Assembly: GCA_947456995.1 (NCBI GenBank)
Contig: CANGVB010000024.1
Span: forward strand, 1 to 14,204
Source of the DNA: Bryobacteraceae bacterium
Lineage (GTDB): Bacteria > Acidobacteriota > Terriglobia > Bryobacterales > Bryobacteraceae
Direction: 5' to 3'
Length of the DNA stretch: 14,204 nucleotides
Position 1 is the stretch's first letter, and each line of letters opens with the position of its first letter. The notes under the pieces are model-generated. The model saw nothing but the letters and a program-made list of their open reading frames with translations. It did no database searches and had not been told where the DNA came from. This document shows, in pieces, positions 1-7,958 of this stretch. A program made the translations under genes and the position numbers.

Positions 1-1125
1 AAGGCCAAAGTGCGCCCGGGCCTCCACATAAGCCTTCAGCAGCTTGTCCTCTTTGCTATCCCGCCAGGGAATCGTGCGTGTATCCAGCAACTCCTTCCAG
101 CGTTCATACTTCACCAGCACACGAGCCATACTCCGAATCCCCTGAGAGTGTGGGCTATACGGCGACTTATCATTCGACTTCGGATCCTGCGGTGCATCGA
201 TCAAATCACGAGCCCCGGCGATAGCCAATTCCGGCAGCCCCAGCTCTTCCTGGATGTAGCTCAGATAAGCGCGGTTATGCCCCCAGTTCCAATAGTTGAA
301 GGGATAAACCTGCCGCTCGTGCATGTGCCGCACCTCGGTACGGGTAGCGGCATCCATCGAAATGGCAGCCTCTTTCCACATCCCAACCGTCGCGTAAATG
401 TGGCCCGGCATGTGCAACGCGTGGCCAATATTCGGAGCCACTTCCCCGTATCGCTTGGCACTCTTAAGCGCCTGCTCCGGCTCATGATAATTCCAGTTGT
501 GAATGCGATAGTGATGCACTCCAGGATGATCCGGCTGCTTGCCCTGCACCTCACGCAACACCATCTCGGTGCCATAGCGAGAGTCCCCCATATTGGCCAG
601 CGCGAGCAACAACTTCGCCTCCTGATCCTCCGGGTACTTCACACAAATCGTCTCAAGAATCTTCTTGTAATCCCGGGCGCGATCTCGATAATCATCACCA
701 CGATCCCGCAAACGATCCGTGCGTTCCCGAGCTTCCAGAGCTTCAATGTAAAGCCGTTCGCGATCGGTCACCGTAGCCTTGCGTTTGGCCGCCTCTTTAA
801 TGAAAGCTTCGCTGCGCTCGTCTCCGGCCGCACGAGCCAGCCCCCAGTAGCACATAGCATTTTCAGGCTCCAGCTTCAGACACCAGCGGAAGCTGCGCTC
901 GGCTTCATAATCCCAAAACGAATGCAGCAAAGCATTGCCCTGGTTGAACCACTTCTGCGTCTCCGGGTTCTTATGTGTGATCGGGAAATTCGCAACCCCA
1001 ATCTCTTTCATCAGCACCGGCTTGGTACGAGGGCCACTATCGAAAGCATCGCCATGGGGCGAGTGCCCCGGCCGAGGCTCAGCAGCATTAAGAGTGAGGA
1101 CAATCAAAAAAGTAAGAAATCGCAC
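1..1125 (-). CDS. Secreted tetratricopeptide-repeat protein, C-terminus cut by window edge
   Basis: The frame is open from a GTG at 1125 to the left edge, giving 375 codons with no stop, so the C-terminus is missing. An in-frame TAG at 1131-1129 leaves this GTG as the first usable start. It gives a convincing signal peptide (MRFLTFLIVLTLNAA, likely cut near residue 15), so export is expected. A first TPR-like helix pair lies at about residues 56-95 (WFNQGNALLHSFWDYEA, then AMCYWGLARAAG). A His-rich core follows, with HHYRIH at 204-209 and HALHMPGH at 235-242, then aromatic NYWNWGHN. The HALHMP-x-H pattern recalls a widespread family of bacterial TPR proteins of unknown biochemical function. 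No enzyme active site can be named. It is divergent from the ECF sigma gene with only 33 bases between the starts, and no clear ribosome binding site precedes the GTG. Confidence 0.82.
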   Translation of the reverse strand, partial: MRFLTFLIVLTLNAAEPRPGHSPHGDAFDSGPRTKPVLMKEIGVANFPITHKNPETQKWFNQGNALLHSFWDYEAERSFRWCLKLEPENAMCYWGLARAAGDERSEAFIKEAAKRKATVTDRERLYIEALEARERTDRLRDRGDDYRDRARDYKKILETICVKYPEDQEAKLLLALANMGDSRYGTEMVLREVQGKQPDHPGVHHYRIHNWNYHEPEQALKSAKRYGEVAPNIGHALHMPGHIYATVGMWKEAAISMDAATRTEVRHMHERQVYPFNYWNWGHNRAYLSYIQEELGLPELAIAGARDLIDAPQDPKSNDKSPYSPHSQGIRSMARVLVKYERWKELLDTRTIPWRDSKEDKLLKAYVEARAHFGL

Positions 1126-1158
1126 ACACTAAGCGTATCGAATTAAGATAAGAGAATT
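1126..1158. promoter_or_regulatory. 33-base divergent gap between the TPR gene and the sigma gene
   Basis: This AT-rich stretch is all that separates the two proposed divergent starts. On the plus strand an AGAG at 1151-1154 sits four bases before the proposed CTG start and is the only candidate ribosome binding site. There is no room for two complete promoters, so at least one must extend into the opposing coding sequence, or one start is wrong. I could not pick out convincing -35/-10 pairs. Confidence 0.3.
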
Positions 1159-1716
1159 CTGACTGAGTTAACAACACTAATCGCGCAGGTTCGGGCTGGA
1201 GAGCCTGGGGCAGAGCCATTGCTGTTTGAGCGCATTTACCCGGACTTGCATGCAATTGCCCGGCAACGCCTCGCAAGAGAATCCTTCTCAAGCGAGAGCA
1301 CAGAGTCGCTGGTGCATGAATGTTACTTGAGGCTAAAGCGGAGTGGATTGCCGGAAGTGGCAGATCGTGGGCACTTTTTTGCAACGGTTTCCAGAATCAT
1401 GCGGCAAATCCTGGTGGACTTTGCCCGTTCCCGGACAGCGCAGCGAAGAGACAAACGGCTGGAAAAACCGCTCGAACTGGTGAAACATGTGGCGGATGAG
1501 CAGTCAAATCGTATACCGCATTTGCTGGACCTCGACGAGCAACTGAAAGAACTTGAAAAGATTGCCCCGGAAGCAGCCCAATTGATTGAACTCCGGTTCT
1601 TTGGAGGCCTGACAGCAGAAGAGTCTGCCGTGTATCTGGGATTGGATGTCGGGCGTGCGCGGAGGCAGTTGCGATACGGGCAAGGATGGTTGCGCCGTGC
1701 GATGTCGCAAAAGTAA
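1159..1716 (+). CDS. ECF-family RNA polymerase sigma factor, probable CTG start
   Basis: This 185-residue protein is a sigma-70 family factor of the stand-alone ECF type found in Acidobacteria, Planctomycetes and Verrucomicrobia (TIGR02999-like), which directs RNA polymerase to specific promoters. Region 2 spans about residues 20-95, with IYPDLHAIARQRL, then ESLVHECYLRL, then HFFATVSRIMRQILVDFAR, a hallmark of this subgroup. Region 4 spans about 130-182, with the helix-turn-helix from LRFFGGLTAEESAVYLGL to RRQLRYGQGWLRRAM. The first ATG/GTG/TTG in frame is TTG at 1219, which would remove the conserved first helix. Reading from CTG at 1159 gives LTELTTLIAQVRAGEPGAE, which fits the family N-terminus, and an in-frame TAA at 1144 bounds the frame. 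ATT at 1156 is an alternative. No anti-sigma gene is adjacent. The kinase 36 bases downstream is the likely signalling partner. Confidence 0.88.
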   Translation: MTELTTLIAQVRAGEPGAEPLLFERIYPDLHAIARQRLARESFSSESTESLVHECYLRLKRSGLPEVADRGHFFATVSRIMRQILVDFARSRTAQRRDKRLEKPLELVKHVADEQSNRIPHLLDLDEQLKELEKIAPEAAQLIELRFFGGLTAEESAVYLGLDVGRARRQLRYGQGWLRRAMSQK

Positions 1717-1752
1717 GCCTTCGATTACGCATAACGGGATGAGACTTTGTTT

Positions 1753-3930
1753 ATGCCGATCAGTGCGATTGAAGAAGCGGAACTTTTTGAGCGGCTTGTA
1801 GAACTCGAAGATACCGAGCGCTTTGCCGTCCTGGCTACGATCGACCTCGACCCGCAATCGCGAGCGAGCCTGCAGCAGTTGCTGGAGATGGAGCGTGGGG
1901 CCGCAGAAGAATTCGAGCAAAGTGTAGACAGCGCCATGCGGCTCTGGGGCCAATCGGGAGTACTGGAAGCAGGGATTCAGGTAGGACGCTTTGAGGTAAT
2001 CCGCGAGTTGGGGCGGGGCGGAATGGGCGAGGTTTGGCTGGTTGAATTTGAGGAAGAGGGAGTCTCGCGCAGAGGAGCACTCAAGGTTCTGCGCCAGCAT
2101 CTCATTGCACCGGCTCAAGTGGCATTGTGGGACCGCGAAAGAAGACTCGCAGCGCGGCTTTCGCATCCCTTTATCGCAGGCCTGATTGAGAGCGGAACCC
2201 TCGACAACGGCATGCCTTTTCTCCTCATGGAATACGTGGACGGAAATCGCCTCGATGAAGCAGTCGAGGGGATGAACTTGCGGGGCAAAATCGAGGTGAT
2301 GCGAAAAGTGTGCAATGCCGTAGCGGCGGCGCACCGCCAGATGGTCGTACACCGCGACTTGAAGCCCAGCAACATTTTGATCACATCGGACGGATTTCCC
2401 AAGTTGGTCGACTTTGGAATCGGACACGCCCTCGACCTGACGCAGACCCATCTGGGAGCAGGCACGCGGGCATACTCCAGCCCGGAGCAAATGGCAGGCG
2501 AGGAGCCTTCCATGGCGATGGATGTTTTCTCGTTGGGGCGAATCCTGGAGCGGATCGTCGGCGAAGGCGCGGAGGACTTGAATTCGATTGGCAAGAAGGC
2601 ATCGGCAATGGCATCCGCAGATCGCTACGGGACAGTGGGGGAAATGGAGGCGGACCTGCAGCGGTGGCTTGAAAAGAGGCCGGTGCGGGCACACGGGGAT
2701 GGGCTTGGGTATCGCTTGCAATGTTTGGTGAAGCGGCAGCCGTGGGCAACAATCGGCGGGGCGGTGGCGGTAGGCTTAACGCTGGTGGCGCTGGTCGTGG
2801 CTTGGAAGCAATATGGGCGGGCGCAGAAGCGCGCCGATCACTTACGAACACTCGCAGGGGTTGCGATCTTCGATCTCGACCAGGAGGTGAGAAAGCTGCC
2901 AGGCTCGATGACCGCAAGGCGGATGCTGCTTGAAACGGCTACGAAGTACTTGGCGGATTTAGAAGCGGCGGCAAAAGCAGATCGGGGGCTACAGGCAGAA
3001 CTCGCTGATGCCTATCAGAAGACCTCAAGTCTTATGTTTACGGCAACGGCGCAGAGCCTGAATCGAGAACCCGAAGCCTTCGCGCTGATTGAGAAAGCCT
3101 ACCGCCTCAGGGAGGCCTTGGGGCAATTTGAGTCGCTGGACCCGAAGGTCCGCAAAGCCTATTCAGATACGGCACGCGTTTACTCGGATAAGTTGCGAAC
3201 CAGCCGAAGGATCGAAGAGTCTGATGCTGTCACGGCAAAGCTGGAGCGGCACACGGAGAACTGGCTGCGCCAGGAGCCACGAAGCTGGGAGGCGCTGGAG
3301 CACTTTCTGTATATCGAGAATGGCAGGACGCGACGCTTGCGCCTCAAAGGGCTGGACCTCGCAATTGCCAATCAGCGCAAGGTGCTGGCCAGGCTACCGG
3401 AATTGAAACAGTTGGGTGCGCCGGAGCGCAGTTACTGGAGAAATGCCGCCGAGCAGTATCGCTTAATGGGCGGGTTGCTGACAAATGATTCTCTGGTGAA
3501 GCTGGCACCGGAGTTGCTCGATTCCATGACGCAGGGAGTGCGGGCGGCCGAAGAGTTCTACAGGATCGAACCATCCGTACTGGGCACGCGGTTGTTGTTG
3601 ACGCTCTACCTGGAGTATGTGGTGCAAACCGTGGATATGGGGATGGTGATGTATGGGGAGAATGAGCGGGTGATCCGGCGGAGCGAGGAGATCCTGGAAT
3701 CGCCACAATTGCCAGACCGGGATGCGGCGTTTTGGGAACAGAACCGGTTAGAGCTATTGAAGGCTAAGGGTTGGGCGGCCATCGGACGCAAGGATTATGC
3801 CGCGATGGAGCGGTGGTTTGGTGAGTGCCGTACGCGGCTCGAAAAGGTGGAATCGCAAAAACAGTGGTGGGTGGGTTTGTTGCGAGGGCATATGGCGATG
3901 AAAGAAGCAGAGGTGAAGGGGCGAAACTAA
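1753..3930 (+). CDS. Transmembrane Ser/Thr protein kinase with C-terminal TPR-like region
   Basis: This 725-residue Hanks-type kinase phosphorylates protein Ser/Thr and is anchored in the inner membrane. Residues 1-76 are an acidic helical lead-in typical of acidobacterial kinases. The kinase domain starts near residue 77, with Gly loop GRGGMGEV (87-94), catalytic Lys111 in ALKVL, HRDLKPSN (200-207), DFG (220-222) and SPEQ (243-246). The C-lobe looks unusually short: only about 28 residues separate DVFSLG (257-262) from DRY (290-292), where such kinases usually have about 70, so the alpha-G region seems missing. One membrane helix lies at about 332-351 (PWATIGG to VVAW), followed by a long helical, TPR-like half that is presumably periplasmic. 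ATG 1753 was chosen. TTG 1747 in the same frame is closer to the GGGATGAG upstream and is an alternative. The kinase is probably co-transcribed with the sigma gene. Confidence 0.92.
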   Translation: MPISAIEEAELFERLVELEDTERFAVLATIDLDPQSRASLQQLLEMERGAAEEFEQSVDSAMRLWGQSGVLEAGIQVGRFEVIRELGRGGMGEVWLVEFEEEGVSRRGALKVLRQHLIAPAQVALWDRERRLAARLSHPFIAGLIESGTLDNGMPFLLMEYVDGNRLDEAVEGMNLRGKIEVMRKVCNAVAAAHRQMVVHRDLKPSNILITSDGFPKLVDFGIGHALDLTQTHLGAGTRAYSSPEQMAGEEPSMAMDVFSLGRILERIVGEGAEDLNSIGKKASAMASADRYGTVGEMEADLQRWLEKRPVRAHGDGLGYRLQCLVKRQPWATIGGAVAVGLTLVALVVAWKQYGRAQKRADHLRTLAGVAIFDLDQEVRKLPGSMTARRMLLETATKYLADLEAAAKADRGLQAELADAYQKTSSLMFTATAQSLNREPEAFALIEKAYRLREALGQFESLDPKVRKAYSDTARVYSDKLRTSRRIEESDAVTAKLERHTENWLRQEPRSWEALEHFLYIENGRTRRLRLKGLDLAIANQRKVLARLPELKQLGAPERSYWRNAAEQYRLMGGLLTNDSLVKLAPELLDSMTQGVRAAEEFYRIEPSVLGTRLLLTLYLEYVVQTVDMGMVMYGENERVIRRSEEILESPQLPDRDAAFWEQNRLELLKAKGWAAIGRKDYAAMERWFGECRTRLEKVESQKQWWVGLLRGHMAMKEAEVKGRN

Positions 3931-3980
3931 TTTTTTTCGAGACTGAGACAAAAATCCGTCAGGTCTGCGCATAAGGGCTC

Positions 3981-3986
3981 AGGAGG
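3981..3986 (+). promoter_or_regulatory. Strong ribosome binding site of the PEP-CTERM gene
   Basis: A perfect AGGAGG lies nine bases before ATG 3996. It is the strongest Shine-Dalgarno sequence in the left half of the window and fixes that start. It predicts a higher translation level than for the kinase or sigma genes before it. Confidence 0.85.
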
Positions 3987-3995
3987 GATGAATAT

Positions 3996-4673
3996 ATGAA
4001 TAAAATCCAACTGGGAATCTTGGGATTGGCTTTGGCGATGGGCGCTCAGGGAGCGTCCATTGCGATCGCCAATGCATCGTTTGAAGACAATACACCGGCA
4101 GGCATTGGTTGCGGCGCAGGCTGCACTTTTCAGGCAGGCTTAATGAGTGGTTGGACGATTGTGGGTGGTACCTCAGAGGCTGGGACGTGGAGACCTGGCG
4201 CGCCCGGCTTTACAGGTTTCTTCAACATAATTCCCCAAGGCTTGAATATCGGGTATGCGCAATTTGGAAGGGCATTAAGGCAAACCGTTGGCGTGACGGC
4301 GGTGGCAGGGTTGACCTACACGCTTGAGGTAGACCTCGGCCAGCGAAAGGATCTCTTTACATTCGCTAGTGGTAACGGCACGATTGAGTTGGTGGTTGGG
4401 ACAACGCGTGTGCTGGCGACAGGGACAACGCCTGCCTCGGGTGGATGGTCCACGTATATGGCCACATATACCGCGTTGGCTGGGGACACCGGAAAGGCGA
4501 TCGAAATCTACTTGGGGAGCACTGCGACCCAGATGGGTAATTTCGACAACGCGCGACTGAACAGCTCGGGCACGCCGCTGGAGGAGACCAATCCGGTGCC
4601 GGAACCAGCTGGGCTCGGAATCGCCGGCCTCGCAGGATTGGCGCTGGCTGGCCGCTATCTCAAACGCGGTTGA
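3996..4673 (+). CDS. PEP-CTERM sorting-domain surface protein
   Basis: This 225-residue exported protein has an N-terminal signal peptide (hydrophobic LGILGLALAMGAQG, likely cut after residue 19). Its C-terminus carries a PEP-CTERM sorting signal: VPEP at 201-204, a Gly/Ala/Leu membrane segment at 205-219, and a basic end (RYLKRG). Proteins of this type are recognised by an exosortase, which processes the C-terminus for delivery to the cell surface or matrix. No exosortase gene is in the window. The middle is Gly/Thr-rich and looks like a beta-sandwich, with NASFED near 26-31, GWTIVGG and a late GNFDNARL, resembling carbohydrate-binding-like domains, but the ligand is unknown. Cys39 and Cys43 could form a small disulfide. 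It follows the kinase after 65 bases with no clear terminator between them, so co-transcription is possible. Its stop lies one base from the stop of convergent kdpE. Confidence 0.9.
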   Translation: MNKIQLGILGLALAMGAQGASIAIANASFEDNTPAGIGCGAGCTFQAGLMSGWTIVGGTSEAGTWRPGAPGFTGFFNIIPQGLNIGYAQFGRALRQTVGVTAVAGLTYTLEVDLGQRKDLFTFASGNGTIELVVGTTRVLATGTTPASGGWSTYMATYTALAGDTGKAIEIYLGSTATQMGNFDNARLNSSGTPLEETNPVPEPAGLGIAGLAGLALAGRYLKRG

Positions 4674-4674
4674 G

Positions 4675-5370
4675 TCAAATCTCGGCAGAAGAGAAGCGAT
4701 AGCCGATGCCGGTCTCGGTCTTAAGAAATTTAGGCCGGGCCGGATCGGCTTCCAGCTTCTGCCTTAACTGCTTCAGATAAACCCGAAGATACTGCGCCTG
4801 ATCCAGATTCTGCGGGCCCCAAACTACATTCAGTAAAAATCGGTGCGTCAATACTTTCCCGCGGTTTTCAATCAGCGTAGCCAGCAGCTTGAATTCTGTT
4901 GGTGTCAGATGAACTTCGATTCCGTCGCGGCGCACGGTGCGGCCCGCCAGATCCACTTCCACCTTGCCAAACCGGTAGAGATCCTCAACTTGGGCCGCTT
5001 CTCGAATCCTTCTCAAACCAGCACGAATCCGCGCATGCAACTCCCCAGCCGAAAACGGCTTGGGCACAAAGTCATCCGCACCAAGATCCAGCGCGGCTAT
5101 CTTGTCTTCCTCCCTGCCCCTCGCACTCAGCACCAGAATCGGCGCACGGCTGAACTGCCGCAACCGGGGAATCAACGTCAACCCATCGCCATCCGGCAAG
5201 CCAAGATCCAGCAACACCAGATCCGGTTGCCTCGATTGCGCCTCCACCAAACCCTCAGCCAGACTGCCCGCCACCGCAAGCCGGTAACCTCCAGCCTCAA
5301 GCGATGCCTGCAGAACCCGCAGAATCTCCAGGTCGTCTTCAACAATCAAGATCAGCGGCGCGTTGGTCAT
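4675..5370 (-). CDS. kdpE: KdpE response regulator (OmpR/PhoB family)
   Basis: This 231-residue regulator is phosphorylated by KdpD and activates transcription of the potassium-uptake operon. The receiver domain covers about 1-120, with acidic pocket Glu11-Asp12-Asp13, phospho-acceptor Asp55 (in LLDLGLPDGDG), Ser82 and Lys104 (in PKPFSAG). The winged-helix DNA-binding domain covers about 130-228, with LTPTEFKLLATL, then VWGPQ, then YLRVYLKQLRQKLE and the closing GIGYRF hairpin. The QAQYLRVYLKQLRQKLE recognition helix and its surroundings match KdpE well within the OmpR family. Its ATG overlaps the kdpD stop in an ATGA, so the two are translationally coupled. It is the last gene of the operon and ends tail-to-tail with the PEP-CTERM gene. 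Confidence 0.96.
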   Translation of the reverse strand: MTNAPLILIVEDDLEILRVLQASLEAGGYRLAVAGSLAEGLVEAQSRQPDLVLLDLGLPDGDGLTLIPRLRQFSRAPILVLSARGREEDKIAALDLGADDFVPKPFSAGELHARIRAGLRRIREAAQVEDLYRFGKVEVDLAGRTVRRDGIEVHLTPTEFKLLATLIENRGKVLTHRFLLNVVWGPQNLDQAQYLRVYLKQLRQKLEADPARPKFLKTETGIGYRFSSAEI

Positions 5371-7958
5371 GTCTTCTTCACTGGCAATAGAATTTCAAAC
5401 TGTGCCCCATGGCCCGGCCGGTTCGACGCACTCACCTGCCCGCCATGAGCTTCAACAATCGACTTCACAATAGCTAGCCCCAGTCCAACACCCCGGCGCG
5501 ACCCGCCATCCTCCCCTCGATAAAACTTCTCAAACACCCGCGCTTCCTCGCCCCAAGGCAAACCCGGCCCCTCGTCGAGCACGAGCAATCGCAATTGCCC
5601 ACCCGCCAACTCAGCCCTAACTTCAATCGGCGACCCCTCAGGCGTGTACTTCAACGCATTTTCAACCAGGTTCTGCAAGGCCTGCGCCAGCAACTGTGCC
5701 TCCGCTTCAATCAGTGGCAAATCCGGAGCAATACTCACCTTGAGCTCTCGCCCCGCAAGCGGAGCTTCCAGTAGATCCACGACACTAGCCACAATCTCTT
5801 CGAGCGAACACCACTCCAATCGCAACTTCACCATGCCATTCTCCAGCCGGGTCATCTCCAGCAGATTCGCAACCAACCGGTTCAGCCGTCTCGATTCATC
5901 CCCAATCGAAGCTAGCAATTCATCCCGTCGCTCAGGGCTCAACTGTTCCCGCTGCTCCAGCAGCGTCGAGGCAGCTCCAGAAATACTGGTCAGCGGCGTA
6001 CGCAGATCATGCGAAACAGCGCTCAGTAGAGAATTCCTCAGTTGTTCTCCAGCCGCAGCCACAGCAGACTGCCGCGCTTGCTCCCTCGCCACCAGCCGCT
6101 CCATCGCTTGTGCCGCCTGGTTCAACAATGCATTGAGCAAAGCCGCCTGATCCAGATCCCGCGGCGCTTCTTCAATGGCAAACACTCCATAGGTTTTTCC
6201 GCGTACACTCAACGGTTGATACCGCGCCGTTGCACCCGGCAAGGTTGCGGCGCCCTTGCCAGCGCTCTGGCCGTGATCAAGACACCACTGAGCAATGCCT
6301 TCTTCCTGCACCGGCGGAAGGAGCCCATCGGCCAGACGCCGGCGAAAGCTCAACTTGCCATCCGCATCGGGCAAAAAGACATTCACCCTGCTGCGAAACA
6401 CACCCTTGGCAATCGAGGCCAAAGACTCCGCCACCTCAAAAAGACGATGGACGTCAGCCAGTTCCTTCGACAGTCGAAATAGACTCTGAGTCCGGTTCTC
6501 TCGCTCAATCGCAGCACTGGCTTGAGAACGCAACCGCACCGTAAGAGTACTGATCACCAGCGACACAAAGAGCATCACCAGAAAGGTAAGCAGGTACTCA
6601 ATGTCAGAAACTGCAAAAGTCAGGTAAGGCGGAACACAGAAGAAATCAAAACTGGCCACCGCCAGCACCGAACCGAAAATTGCCGTCTCGCGGCTATAGC
6701 GGGCTGCAACGGCAACCACAGCGAGCAGATACACCATCACCACATTGGTCAAAGAAATCGTTTGCCGCAGCAGCATCGATACAGCCGTAGCCGCAGCGAT
6801 CCACAGAACAGCTTCGAAAATTTCACGCCCCGGGGGCAAGCTCACTCGAGGCCGCAACGGCCGCTCCAATTTGCCCCCACCATCGAGGGCGATAACAGAG
6901 ATCTCGCCACTCCCCTCCAGCAGCGCGCCCACCAATTTACTCCCAGGCGATTTGCCCACCACAATGCGCGTCACATTTCGAATCCGAGCGAACTGCAGCA
7001 CACTCTGCGCAACGCTCTGCCCACCTACCTTTGCCGTCTCCGCCCCCAGGCTTTCAGCCAGCTCCAAAGCACGATTCACCCGTTCGCGATCTTCTTCGCT
7101 CGAGCTCGAATGAGCGTCTGTCTCGACAAACAAAACGCACCACTCGGCCTCCCATTGCGTAGCCAAACGTTTGGTGGCGCGGATCAAATTTTGCGCATAA
7201 GGCGAGGGCCCAATCGCCAGCAGCAGTCTTTCCGCAACAGGCCAGGTTTTTTCACCACGCAGTGCAACAACGTTGGTATCAACGTGTGCAGCCGTGCGCC
7301 GTAGCGCCATCTCACGCAGCGCATTCAGATTGCCCGGCTTGAAGAAATGCACCAGGGCCCGTTCGGCCTGCTCCGGCAAATAAATCTTGCCATCCTTCAT
7401 CCGGTCGATCAGTTCTTCCACCGGCAAGTCGATCAGTTCCATCTCGCTTGCCAACTCCACAACACGATCGGGCACCGTCTCTCGAACAATCACCCCGGTG
7501 ATCTGCGCCACCACATCATTCAAGCTCTCAACGTGTTGCACATTCAGAGTGCTGTAAACATCGATGCCAGCATCAAGCAGTTCCTCGACATCCTGCCAGC
7601 GCTTCAGATGGCGGGAGCCGCCAGCGTTGGTGTGCGCCAACTCATCAATCAGAATCAGATCCGGCTTGCGCGCAAGCGCCGCATCGAGATCAAACTCTGC
7701 GCCACGCGGCAGAATCTCCAACCCAGACAGCTTCGCCGCAGTTTCGGCGCGCCCATGCGTCTCAATCACACCCACCACAACATCGGCCCCAGCCGCCTTT
7801 TTGGCCTGAGCCGATTCCAGCATGGCGAAGGTCTTACCAACACCAGGAGCTGCGCCAAAGAAGATCTTCAGCTTCCCCTTGTGCTGGGCAATCTCTTCCC
7901 GCTGCGCTCTCTCAAGCAGCAGGTCTGGATTGAGCCGGGACTCGCGGTGTTCTACCAA
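5367..7958 (-). CDS. kdpD: KdpD osmosensitive potassium sensor histidine kinase
   Basis: This 863-residue inner-membrane histidine kinase senses potassium limitation and phosphorylates KdpE. The domains follow the classic order. The cytoplasmic KdpD domain (about 25-235) has Walker A GAAPGVGKT (35-43) and Walker B-like LILIDELAHTN (101-111). A universal-stress-like domain covers about 243-360. The DUF4118 segment with four membrane helices lies at about 380-475, and a GAF-like domain at about 490-625. The histidine kinase has His650 in AVSHDLRTPL, N-box NLVENALKYTPEG (763-775), DEGPGL (795-800) and GVGLGLAI (823-830). The start is TTG at 7958. The frame has a TAA at 7970 and no ATG nearby, and AAGG sits just upstream. 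The TTG overlaps the end of the porin gene by seven bases. All key residues appear intact, so the sensor should be active. Confidence 0.96.
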   Translation of the reverse strand: MVEHRESRLNPDLLLERAQREEIAQHKGKLKIFFGAAPGVGKTFAMLESAQAKKAAGADVVVGVIETHGRAETAAKLSGLEILPRGAEFDLDAALARKPDLILIDELAHTNAGGSRHLKRWQDVEELLDAGIDVYSTLNVQHVESLNDVVAQITGVIVRETVPDRVVELASEMELIDLPVEELIDRMKDGKIYLPEQAERALVHFFKPGNLNALREMALRRTAAHVDTNVVALRGEKTWPVAERLLLAIGPSPYAQNLIRATKRLATQWEAEWCVLFVETDAHSSSSEEDRERVNRALELAESLGAETAKVGGQSVAQSVLQFARIRNVTRIVVGKSPGSKLVGALLEGSGEISVIALDGGGKLERPLRPRVSLPPGREIFEAVLWIAAATAVSMLLRQTISLTNVVMVYLLAVVAVAARYSRETAIFGSVLAVASFDFFCVPPYLTFAVSDIEYLLTFLVMLFVSLVISTLTVRLRSQASAAIERENRTQSLFRLSKELADVHRLFEVAESLASIAKGVFRSRVNVFLPDADGKLSFRRRLADGLLPPVQEEGIAQWCLDHGQSAGKGAATLPGATARYQPLSVRGKTYGVFAIEEAPRDLDQAALLNALLNQAAQAMERLVAREQARQSAVAAAGEQLRNSLLSAVSHDLRTPLTSISGAASTLLEQREQLSPERRDELLASIGDESRRLNRLVANLLEMTRLENGMVKLRLEWCSLEEIVASVVDLLEAPLAGRELKVSIAPDLPLIEAEAQLLAQALQNLVENALKYTPEGSPIEVRAELAGGQLRLLVLDEGPGLPWGEEARVFEKFYRGEDGGSRRGVGLGLAIVKSIVEAHGGQVSASNRPGHGAQFEILLPVKKT

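Noticed and set aside
10..1146. Long plus-strand open frame opposite the TPR gene
   Set aside because: The minus frame has a signal peptide, TPR signatures and an open edge. The plus translation is rich in Arg, Pro, His and Leu without any domain, as expected for an antisense shadow.
1504..2721. 405-codon minus-strand open frame opposite the sigma and kinase genes
   Set aside because: It covers parts of two well-supported genes on the other strand and shows no recognisable domain.
3928..3940. T-run after the first kinase gene as a terminator
   Set aside because: No GC-rich stem precedes the T-run, so an intrinsic terminator is not supported.
6522..7304. 260-codon plus-strand open frame opposite kdpD
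   Set aside because: It is antisense to conserved kdpD domains and low in hydrophobic residues, so it is not a plausible protein.
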